This document shows, in pieces, positions 1 to 5,618 of a stretch of 13,328 nt of DNA. The translations under genes and the position numbers were made by a program. The DNA lies in assembly GCA_937877565.1 (NCBI GenBank), contig CALFJB010000089.1, positions 1-13,328 of the forward strand. Direction: 5' to 3'. The notes beneath the pieces are model-generated. The model had not been told where the DNA came from, did no database searches, and was given only the letters and a program-made list of their open reading frames with translations. The number at the start of each line of letters is the position of its first letter. The stretch's first letter is position 1. The stretch comes from an uncultured Selenomonadales bacterium. Lineage in GTDB: Bacteria > Bacillota > Negativicutes > Selenomonadales > Selenomonadaceae.

Positions 1-55
1 TTTGCATTTTATCCTCATACAACCCGTATGGAACATTGAACCTACAAATTTTGAA
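1..55. repeat. Terminal direct repeat, left copy (circle closure)
   Basis: These 55 bases are identical to 13274-13328. An exact 55-base end repeat is what a de Bruijn assembler leaves on a circular contig built with k = 55, so the two copies are probably one locus in the real molecule and the circle is 13,273 bp. The repeat holds the upstream end of the large GTPase reading frame. It stops exactly at the left edge of the insertion sequence. A true terminal repeat of a linear element is possible but less likely, because it has no inverted or hairpin character. Confidence 0.9.
48..55. repeat. Target site duplication, left copy
   Basis: ATTTTGAA directly abuts the left IS end and recurs at 1424-1431 directly abutting the right end. 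Eight base pairs is a usual length for IS256-family target duplications. Confidence 0.88.
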
Positions 56-83
56 GGGAGTGCGGAAAAATTTCTGTAAATAG
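56..83 (+). repeat. Left terminal inverted repeat of the IS
   Basis: 28-bp imperfect inverted repeat with 1396-1423. The inner part, TCTGTAAATAG, matches perfectly. The outer tip matches at only about half of its positions, as is common in this family. Confidence 0.85.
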
Positions 84-109
84 ATTCCTCCGTGAAATTG
101 AATCGAAAT

Positions 110-1348
110 TTACATTGGCAAACGCTCCTCAAACATAATAGAAAGTTCGCCAAAAATCAATCCCCAATTTTGAATCGGCATAGTCCACTTTTTGGTTGCC
201 TCTTGCGTTGCAAGGAACAAACCTTTCAAAAGTGCCGTATCATTGGGAAAGACCGAGCGTTGACGATTCAGTTGCCTGTAAGTCGAATTAAGACTTTCGA
301 TGGCGTTTGTCGTATAAATTACCGTACGAAGAGTCGGCGAATACTTGAAAATCGGGATAATAGCATCCCAATTCGCAAACCAAGACTTCATTGCGTGCGG
401 ATATTTTTTTGCCCACTTTTGAGCGACTTCATCGCGAATCCTTGCGGCAGTCGGCTCATCGGGAGCGGTGTAAATTTTCTTCAAGTCTGCGGCAAATTCC
501 TTTCGATCCTTTGAAGAAACATATTTAAGCGTGTTTCTGATTTGATGAACGATGCAGCGCTGAAATTCGGTCTGCGGGAAAGCGGCGGCGACGGCATCTT
601 TTAAGCCGGTGAGTCCATCGGCGCAGAGAATCAAAATATCTTTCAATCCGCGATTTTTCAGCGAATTAAGAACTCCGAGCCAATATTTCGCACTTTCATT
701 TTCGCCGATTTCAATGCTCAAAACGTCTTTGCGACCGTCAAGATTTATCGCCAAAATCACATACGCCGCCATTTTTTTCACGGTCCCGTTGTCGCGAACC
801 GAATAATGTGTCGCGTCAACGAAAACAACCGGATAAACCTCGTCGAGCGGTCGCGTCTGCCATTCGTGAATCTGCGGCAAAATTTTATCGGTAACATCGC
901 TTACAAAACTGTCCGAAACATCGAACCCGTAAAGTTCCTCGATTGTATCCGAAATCTGTCGCGTACTCAATCCCCGTGCGTACATCGAAATAATTTTTTT
1001 GTCAATCGTGGAAATATCCTTTTGACGTTTCGGCACGATCTGCGGAGCGAATGTCGAATTGCGATCCTGCGGCACTTCCACCGAAAAATTTCCGTAACTC
1101 GAATTTACGCGCTTAGATTTATAGCCGTTACGAGCATTGTCGGAGTCGGAGCGGGCTGACTTCTCATAGCCGAGATGATAGCCCATTTCAGCTTCCATCA
1201 TTTCTTTAATTGTACCGCCGAGCAAGTCTTTCAATGCCTCCTGAATATCTTCTGCAGTTTTGATGTCGTACTCATTCAAGAGTTGACGGATAATTTCTCT
1301 CTTGCCGTCAGTCATTACGATTGTCGGCGGTTTCTGTTTTTTCGCCAT
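110..1348 (-). CDS. IS256-family (Mutator-type) DDE transposase
   Basis: A 412-residue enzyme that cuts and joins the ends of its own insertion sequence. The catalytic triad of the family is visible: D178 in VFVDATHY, D244 in LCADGL, and E351 in TTNAIESLN, the hallmark C-terminal motif. The C/H motif around C265 and H268 (RCIVHQIRN) lies between the second D and the E, as in IS256 relatives. The N-terminal part (about residues 15-150) should hold the DNA-binding helices. The ATG has an AGGAGG ribosome binding site 8 bases upstream. Length is normal for the family and I see no frameshift or stop, so the protein looks functional. No terminator is evident between its stop and the left IS end, so transcripts could run on into the GTPase operon. 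Confidence 0.96.
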   Translation of the reverse strand: MAKKQKPPTIVMTDGKREIIRQLLNEYDIKTAEDIQEALKDLLGGTIKEMMEAEMGYHLGYEKSARSDSDNARNGYKSKRVNSSYGNFSVEVPQDRNSTFAPQIVPKRQKDISTIDKKIISMYARGLSTRQISDTIEELYGFDVSDSFVSDVTDKILPQIHEWQTRPLDEVYPVVFVDATHYSVRDNGTVKKMAAYVILAINLDGRKDVLSIEIGENESAKYWLGVLNSLKNRGLKDILILCADGLTGLKDAVAAAFPQTEFQRCIVHQIRNTLKYVSSKDRKEFAADLKKIYTAPDEPTAARIRDEVAQKWAKKYPHAMKSWFANWDAIIPIFKYSPTLRTVIYTTNAIESLNSTYRQLNRQRSVFPNDTALLKGLFLATQEATKKWTMPIQNWGLIFGELSIMFEERLPM

Positions 1349-1395
1349 ATAAAAAACCTCCTATGATTATTTTTATTCTATCACGGAAGGTTTTT

Positions 1396-1423
1396 CTATT
1401 TACAGACTTTTTTTCATAGGCTC
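1396..1423 (-). repeat. Right terminal inverted repeat of the IS
   Basis: Partner of 56-83. Read on the minus strand it begins GAGCCTATG and ends with TCTGTAAATAG. It lies upstream of the transposase start at 1348. Confidence 0.85.
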
Positions 1424-1431
1424 ATTTTGAA
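1424..1431. repeat. Target site duplication, right copy
   Basis: ATTTTGAA, identical to 48-55, directly outside the right IS end. Confidence 0.88.
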
Positions 1432-1475
1432 TTTTAAATTTTGAAAAATCCGAACCTCCTCAAGTCAATATGTGT

Positions 1476-1504
1476 ATTTTAACACAATCAAACTGTCCTG
1501 TCAT
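1476..1504 (-). promoter_or_regulatory. Candidate promoter of the GTPase operon, upstream of the IS
   Basis: On the minus strand ATGACA (1499-1504) and TAAAAT (1476-1481) are separated by exactly 17 bp, and each differs from consensus by one base. It points toward the IS and, beyond it, the large GTPase gene, the next native minus-strand gene. A GAGGAGG stretch at 1455-1461 looks like a ribosome binding site but has no ordinary start codon at the right distance. Before the insertion the -10 box would have lain about 70 bp upstream of the first GTPase ATG. It is now about 1.4 kb away. Confidence 0.5.
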
Positions 1505-1513
1505 TGCTCCACA

Positions 1514-1539
1514 CAAAAAATTGATGAGTATAATCATCA
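1514..1539 (-). terminator. Probable terminator of the replication operon
   Basis: On the minus strand a 6-bp stem (TGATGA / TCATCA, loop of 6) at 1522-1539 is followed by a T-rich tract at 1514-1521, about 20-45 bp past the stop of the primase-helicase gene. The stem is short and has few G-C pairs, so termination may be leaky. With the IS and the candidate promoter it accounts for the gap 1424-1560. Confidence 0.5.
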
Positions 1540-1560
1540 CGACAATATTTTTTTGAAAAT

Positions 1561-3510
1561 TTAATCTACTTCTTGTGCCTCGTGAAAATTAACTGTTCCT
1601 GTATCACACTCGATATTCTTATCTCCAAAATGATTGAACATCGCACAATATTCAAACGAAATTTCCGCTCCTATCGGGCCATTTCGTTGCTTTAAAATTA
1701 CAGCTTGCATATCGCGCTTAGTTTTAGTTTTCAGTTCACGGACAGCTTTTTCTTTCTGCCCCTGCTTTTTTGTAGAGTCCACAATTTTTTCCATCGCCGT
1801 CATCTGTAAGCCTATGCAAACATCGGAAGTATATTCTATCGCTCCAGACTCTTTGATTGACACCATACTTATCACGTCCGAATAACTCGTCCTATTCATT
1901 GACGCAAGTGCCACTATCGGAATTTTATAATCTCGCGACAGTTGTTTCAACCTCAACACATTATAATCCACTGCTTGCTTGTCCGTCATATGCGGATCGT
2001 GCGCTTTCAATATCTGCAGATAATCCACAAACACCACCGGCAGTGTGTCCAATTCATATTTGTAGTTCTCCACAATTTGCCGAATGTCGTCCGCATCTAT
2101 CGAACCGACTCCGCAGACCGTTCGCAGATACAATCCGACCTTTTCAAACTCTTCCTTTGCCGCCACTACTGTCTTTTTTTCCTGAATAATCGAATGAACT
2201 GTTTTTGCTCTGGAAGTATTCCCATACAGCTGATACGAAATTCGGCTGATATGACGTTCGTAAATTTCCTCCTCGCCCATCTCCAATGAAATGTACAGCA
2301 CATCTTTATTCTGCGCCGCTATCTGATATGCCATCTGCAACGCAAACGCTGTCTTTCCTGTCCCCGTCGCTCCAGGTATCACATATAACCCCTCGTACAA
2401 GCCGCCGTCCAGTACCTTATCCAAACTTTTCCAACCTGTCGGAATTGCATCACGAGCATTTGCTATGCTAAATTCCCATTTTTTTACCTTCGCTGAATCT
2501 GACAACTTTTGACGTGCATTTTTCTTCAGCTCTTCAACAATCTGCGGAATGCGTTCAACTTTTGATATAAATTCCTGCCGATTCTTCACCAAACTTTCAT
2601 TTTGGTCTTTACAATCTTCCAGCACAAGGGATATTGAAAAATATCGGATTTGCATTTTCCTCAAGCCTTCCGATAACTTTTTCATTGCCGTTTTTCCTGC
2701 ATCGTCATTGTCTAAATCTATAATCAACGGCTTTTTCGGAACTACCTTATTTTCTTTCAGCCAACTCAAAAATTTATCCACATTCGTTGTCGAGCCGAGT
2801 GCCACCGCATCGTTTCCCGCCTCGATGACCGACAACGCATCGAATTCGCCTTCTACGATTACAACATTTTGCTGTGATGTCTTTAAAATTTCCACATTGA
2901 AAACATTGCTTACTCCTGCTTTCATTTTCGACAACCTGTTATCATCATCTACTGCGCGAGCTACGTATGATTCTGCACTTGTCGGAATTATCACCCTGTC
3001 CGACGGTATAATATTTTTGTCGCCACGTTTTTTTGGATGCATCCAACCTTTGATAAAACCACAATTATGGCGCGTTGCCACTTCATTTGATATTCCGCGC
3101 TTGGCAAAATAATCTGTTTCATTCAAATGTTCCGTTGCCGTCTCAATATCTTCGGCGATAATATTTGCAATCTTCAATTCTTCCGCCAGTTCCATTGTGT
3201 CGGATTGCTCAGCAACAACTTTGGAAAATGAAATTTTTTCCGGCGTATCCAATCCATACATTTTAAACACTTGCGTTATTGCCTCCGCATTTGATATGTG
3301 ATGTTCTGCCGCATAAAAATTTATCACATCTCCCGACGTTCCACACTTGAAACATTTGTATCTGAAGGTCTGTCCCTTGATTAACCTGACTCCAGTGCCG
3401 TCTTTACCTGAACCGTTACCGCACACCGTACAAATATATCCGCCATTTCTCGCCTTCTGCGTAAAATATATTTCGGGGTGGCTATGAATGTATTCAAATT
3501 TATTTTTCAA
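1561..3510 (-). CDS. Plasmid primase-helicase (zinc finger, TOPRIM, DnaB-type helicase)
   Basis: A 649-residue fused primase and replicative helicase of the phage T7 gp4 / Twinkle architecture. A CHC2-like zinc ribbon uses C27, C30, C53 and C56. The TOPRIM domain follows, with VVIVEGEFDAL around E220 and IIDLDNDDAG around D265-D269, the acidic residues that bind metal. The C-terminal RecA-like helicase has Walker A GATGTGKT at 380-387 and Walker B VVFVDYLQI around D496. It should unwind the plasmid at the fork and lay primers. The start is a TTG at 3508-3510 with AGAGG 9 bases upstream inside the preceding gene. The two frames overlap by 11 bp, so translation is probably coupled. Such a full-length enzyme is common in phages and unusual on a 13-kb plasmid. 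All key residues that I can place are present. Confidence 0.92.
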   Translation of the reverse strand: MKNKFEYIHSHPEIYFTQKARNGGYICTVCGNGSGKDGTGVRLIKGQTFRYKCFKCGTSGDVINFYAAEHHISNAEAITQVFKMYGLDTPEKISFSKVVAEQSDTMELAEELKIANIIAEDIETATEHLNETDYFAKRGISNEVATRHNCGFIKGWMHPKKRGDKNIIPSDRVIIPTSAESYVARAVDDDNRLSKMKAGVSNVFNVEILKTSQQNVVIVEGEFDALSVIEAGNDAVALGSTTNVDKFLSWLKENKVVPKKPLIIDLDNDDAGKTAMKKLSEGLRKMQIRYFSISLVLEDCKDQNESLVKNRQEFISKVERIPQIVEELKKNARQKLSDSAKVKKWEFSIANARDAIPTGWKSLDKVLDGGLYEGLYVIPGATGTGKTAFALQMAYQIAAQNKDVLYISLEMGEEEIYERHISRISYQLYGNTSRAKTVHSIIQEKKTVVAAKEEFEKVGLYLRTVCGVGSIDADDIRQIVENYKYELDTLPVVFVDYLQILKAHDPHMTDKQAVDYNVLRLKQLSRDYKIPIVALASMNRTSYSDVISMVSIKESGAIEYTSDVCIGLQMTAMEKIVDSTKKQGQKEKAVRELKTKTKRDMQAVILKQRNGPIGAEISFEYCAMFNHFGDKNIECDTGTVNFHEAQEVD

Positions 3511-4651
3511 AATTTTTTTCCTCTGACAAGTTCACATTCAACACAATTTTATAAAACTTCTGCCCATTCTTCACAAATTTATACGACATCAGCAGATTTA
3601 TTTTCACCCAGTAATCAAACATTATTTTTATCGCATCTCGAATAATTTTTTTCTTTTTCCGCGTCGTCACGTCCAACTGCAACTCATCGTGAATTGTTTC
3701 AAACAAAATGCCGGTATTCAAATAATGATTCTTCGGATTTTTTATCAGCGAAATCTTTGTCAGCAAATAATTTATGATTACAGCATTTTGAATAGTCTTC
3801 CTGCACGGTACTGCCATATAAGCCGCCGCCCACGATGTTATCTGATTCAGACCCTCCGCATATTTAAACAGCGGCGATTTTCGATTCAGCTTATAAACCA
3901 ACAATTTTCTGCCAAAATTTTTCGACCTCAACTCCAACACACTCACGTCTAACAACGTTTCCTTGAGTGAATATGGACTATACTGTTTTCCCCTCACCTT
4001 CACACTCTTATCATTTCCTAAGCCGTCTTTCATCAATATTGTCAATTTCATATAAGTCATTCGCTCAAGATGTTGCTCCACCGTCTCGACTGTCTCCTGC
4101 TGAAAATGGTCGGCGACATTTCCGAACACGTGTTGCAGAATTTCACGCGGCGTAAAATAATCAAATCCCGCTCTCGAAAATGAATAGATTGTGTTCAATA
4201 TCAACTCATCTATCGCGTCGAATTTTCTATCGAACTGTACTCCGTCTTTGTCATAATCCAATCTTGCAAAAGTGAAAATGCTTTTATCTTTATTGAATGC
4301 CGTTTTGAAATCCCGATTCGGCTCTACAATCTTCAATTTATCTCCAAGTTTCGTTATCTCGCAAAAATGCTGGGGCGGCAATGAATAATTCAAATATTCA
4401 ATCACAACTTCATCGCTGACATCTATTTCCTCATCGCTTACTTCCAACACTTGAACTTCAGGCGCAACGACCACCGCATTTTGCGTTGACTCCAAAAATT
4501 TTTGCAGTTGTTCTTCCGAATAATAAACAGAATTATTTTTTCCAAATTTGTCTGGGTTTAAAATTCCTGCTTTACGCAACCTTTGTACAGTTCGTACATT
4601 GACTTTAAGGAATCGAGCAGTCTCTGCTGTTGAATAAAATTTTTTACTCAA
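3500..4651 (-). CDS. Probable plasmid replication initiator with N-terminal helix-turn-helix
   Basis: A 383-residue protein. Residues 5-50 form a MerR/excisionase-like helix-turn-helix (STAETARFLKV then RTVQRLRKAGIL, followed by a wing-like VYYSEEQLQKFL). An acidic linker follows to about residue 85. The rest (about 90-375) has alternating helices and strands with a basic patch at TTRKKKKIIRDAIK, suggesting winged-helix DNA-binding folds as in plasmid initiators. I do not recognise a named family. Its position decides the call: first gene of the operon with the primase-helicase, divergent from a small repressor-like gene and near an iteron field. The start is TTG at 4649-4651, with AGGAGG 7 bases upstream. 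The initiator role is inference. A transcriptional regulator is the main alternative. Confidence 0.7.
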   Translation of the reverse strand: MSKKFYSTAETARFLKVNVRTVQRLRKAGILNPDKFGKNNSVYYSEEQLQKFLESTQNAVVVAPEVQVLEVSDEEIDVSDEVVIEYLNYSLPPQHFCEITKLGDKLKIVEPNRDFKTAFNKDKSIFTFARLDYDKDGVQFDRKFDAIDELILNTIYSFSRAGFDYFTPREILQHVFGNVADHFQQETVETVEQHLERMTYMKLTILMKDGLGNDKSVKVRGKQYSPYSLKETLLDVSVLELRSKNFGRKLLVYKLNRKSPLFKYAEGLNQITSWAAAYMAVPCRKTIQNAVIINYLLTKISLIKNPKNHYLNTGILFETIHDELQLDVTTRKKKKIIRDAIKIMFDYWVKINLLMSYKFVKNGQKFYKIVLNVNLSEEKNFEK

Positions 4652-4697
4652 GAGAACACCTCCTTAAAAAATAACATTTGACATTTAAGTTTCATAT

Positions 4698-4725
4698 ATT
4701 ATAACTTTAAAAATTGTTTTGTCAA
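4698..4725 (-). promoter_or_regulatory. Consensus promoter of the replication operon
   Basis: On the minus strand TTGACA (4720-4725) and TATAAT (4698-4703) are both perfect matches to the housekeeping consensus, with a 16-bp spacer. It lies about 47 bp upstream of the TTG start of the initiator gene and overlaps the divergent promoter of the small ribbon-helix-helix gene, so one bound protein could block both. Confidence 0.82.
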
Positions 4726-4734
4726 TGCTATAAT
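4706..4734 (+). promoter_or_regulatory. Promoter of the small ribbon-helix-helix gene
   Basis: A perfect TATAAT (4729-4734) on the plus strand has a weaker -35 (TTTAAA, 4706-4711) 17 bp upstream. The start codon follows 37 bp later with a strong ribosome binding site. It shares most of its bases with the oppositely directed replication promoter, an arrangement typical of autoregulated copy control. Confidence 0.65.
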
Positions 4735-4771
4735 ATCAACAAAACAGTATATTCTTAACGGAGGTGGTATT

Positions 4772-5002
4772 ATGGCTACTTTAAGAGAAAGAAAATTGAA
4801 TAAGTCGGGAGATGGTGATAAATACCAATTTTCCGTATATCTTAACGCTAAAGAGGCTGAAGCTGTCAAAGCTATTTCCCTCGCTCAAGACACTAACTTG
4901 AGTTCAGTTATTGTTAATCTGATGAGAGAAAGTTTATTCAGTGAAAAATATCAAGGCGCAATTCAAGCCTATCAAAATTTCAAGAAATCTGTTGCCCAAT
5001 AA
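4772..5002 (+). CDS. Small ribbon-helix-helix (CopG/Arc-like) protein, probable repressor
   Basis: A 76-residue protein. A short strand (YQFSVYL, about residues 18-24) is followed by two helices (KEAEAVKAISLAQ, then SSVIVNLMRESLF), the layout of ribbon-helix-helix DNA-binding proteins, which bind as dimers with the strand in the major groove. GGAGGTGG lies 6 bases before the ATG. The gene is divergent from the initiator gene, shares its promoter region and has its own strong terminator. The likely job is to repress the replication operon and itself and so hold copy number. The fold assignment rests on pattern alone, since such small proteins carry few diagnostic residues. An antitoxin is possible, but no toxin gene follows. 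Confidence 0.7.
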   Translation: MATLRERKLNKSGDGDKYQFSVYLNAKEAEAVKAISLAQDTNLSSVIVNLMRESLFSEKYQGAIQAYQNFKKSVAQ

Positions 5003-5028
5003 TTCTTTCTTTCAAAGTAAAATTTTTT

Positions 5029-5055
5029 ATCCGACTTTATTTGTCGGATTTTTTT
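5029..5055 (+). terminator. Rho-independent terminator of the ribbon-helix-helix gene
   Basis: A perfect 7-bp stem ATCCGAC / GTCGGAT (5029-5035 and 5043-5049) with a 7-base loop is followed by a run of six T. It begins 26 bp after the stop codon. Confidence 0.88.
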
Positions 5056-5101
5056 GTTTTTTGCGACAATTTCGCCGCCATTTGAATCGTCCCTTTTTTT
5101 T

Positions 5102-5157
5102 GCGCACGCCCCCCCTTAAATGGGGCGATGCGCTATAGAATCTTATGATTCTTATAG
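5102..5157. repeat. Two adjacent hairpins in the origin region
   Basis: The first hairpin pairs GCGC (5102-5105) with GCGC (5130-5133) and GCCCC (5108-5112) with GGGGC (5122-5126) around an AT-rich loop. The second pairs TATAGAATC (5134-5142) with GATTCTTATA (5147-5156) with one bulged base. Neither has a clean T tract, so they do not look like ordinary terminators. They sit between the terminator of the small gene and the iteron field. They could belong to the replication origin or be a transfer origin, which I cannot settle. I see no gene in 5056-5618. Confidence 0.45.
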
Positions 5158-5221
5158 GAAAAAAGGATGATGCTGTGAACCCGCATTACCACGCCATTTA
5201 TAAGCGTTTTTAAGTGGTGAC

Positions 5222-5283
5222 AGCGTTCCCCGTTCTCGGTGTTAGCGTTCCCCGTTCTCGGTGTTAGCGTTCCCCGTTCTCGG
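5222..5283 (+). repeat. Three tandem 22-bp iterons
   Basis: Units start at 5222, 5244 and 5266 with AGCGTTCCCCGTTCTCGG. The first two continue GTGTT. The third runs instead into AAGTGGTGAC, the start of the second repeat type. A 22-bp period is about two helical turns. Confidence 0.9.
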
Positions 5284-5284
5284 C

Positions 5285-5312
5285 AAGTGGTGACAAATGG
5301 CGTACTGACGCG
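5285..5312 (+). repeat. 28-bp direct repeat, copy 1
   Basis: Starts AAGTGGTGACAAATGGCG and ends TACTGACGCG. It is identical over 28 bp to 5337-5364, and the two copies are 52 bp apart. Confidence 0.9.
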
Positions 5313-5336
5313 AAAAAAACGCTGAAAATAATCTGA

Positions 5337-5364
5337 AAGTGGTGACAAATGGCGTACTGACGCG
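5337..5364 (+). repeat. 28-bp direct repeat, copy 2
   Basis: Exact copy of 5285-5312, followed at 5371 by a partial copy (AAGTGGTGACA) and at 5415 by AAATGGCGTAGTGACG, one base different from the matching part of the unit. Confidence 0.9.
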
Positions 5365-5618
5365 GTTTGTAAGTGGTGACAAAAAAGCTGTAAACGGGAA
5401 CGGTTGGTGGTTGAAAATGGCGTAGTGACGGGATTTATAAAAGCGTTCCTAATTCTCGGCAGGTGGTGTCAGAGAGAATTTCATATAATTTTCAGATTGA
5501 AATTTCAGGAAAATTTCAGGTGTTCCCAGTACTCGGCAAGGGTGTCATGAAAAAGCAAAAAAATAAGATTTTGGAGACCTGTTTTGGTGAGATAATTTCG
5601 CCAAAGGGGGCTTTTCAA

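Larger units (their letters stand above)
56..1423 (-). mobile_element. IS256-family insertion sequence, complete
   Basis: The 1,368-bp element carries one transposase gene that fills almost all of it. The ends at 56-83 and 1396-1423 are inverted repeats that align over 28 bp without gaps. They share the block TCTGTAAATAG, an upstream run of A and scattered matches out to the tips. The 8-bp sequence ATTTTGAA flanks the element directly on both sides (48-55 and 1424-1431), a target duplication of the size typical of IS256-family transposition. An intact transposase and an unaltered duplication suggest a recent, probably active insertion. It lies between the end of the primase-helicase gene and the start of the GTPase operon, in the same orientation as both. 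Confidence 0.93.
5181..5541. other. Iteron field, probable origin of replication
   Basis: A gene-free region packed with two interleaved repeat types. One is a 22-bp unit around GCGTTCCCCGTTCTCGG: three tandem copies at 5222-5283, with degenerate copies at 5442-5459 and 5520-5536. The other is a unit built from AAGTGGTGACA and AATGGCGTACTGACGCG: two exact 28-bp copies, partial copies at 5212, 5371, 5415 and 5460, and an inverted degenerate copy at 5181-5199. Arrays like this bind plasmid initiators in theta-replicating plasmids, and the 22-bp period places copies on one helix face. The probable initiator gene lies about 0.5 kb away. Two motif types suggest two binding proteins or initiator plus repressor sites. 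Function is inferred. Confidence 0.72.

Noticed and set aside
10..83. Outward promoter at the left IS end driving the GTPase gene
   Set aside because: TTTACA in the inverted repeat could be a -35 box, but no acceptable -10 box follows 16-18 bp later.
92..514. Plus-strand open frames inside the transposase, helicase, initiator and GTPase genes
   Set aside because: They lie antisense to genes with clear catalytic motifs and have no ribosome binding sites or protein patterns of their own.
1455..1461. GAGGAGG as the ribosome binding site of a hidden small gene upstream of the GTPase operon
   Set aside because: No ATG, GTG or TTG follows at a workable distance, either with the IS or in the reconstructed empty site.
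5133..5348. 71-residue minus-strand reading frame across the iterons
   Set aside because: It is generated by the repeated sequence, has no ribosome binding site and no recognisable protein pattern.
5222..5364. Repeat array that could suggest CRISPR
   Set aside because: The units are tandem with no unique spacers of constant length, there is no leader and no cas gene on the circle. The period and position fit iterons.
5463..5618. Upstream extension of the relaxase reading frame
   Set aside because: It overlaps degenerate iterons, and the strong ribosome binding site and family-typical N-terminus place the start at 5619. The ATG at 5547 remains a lesser possibility.
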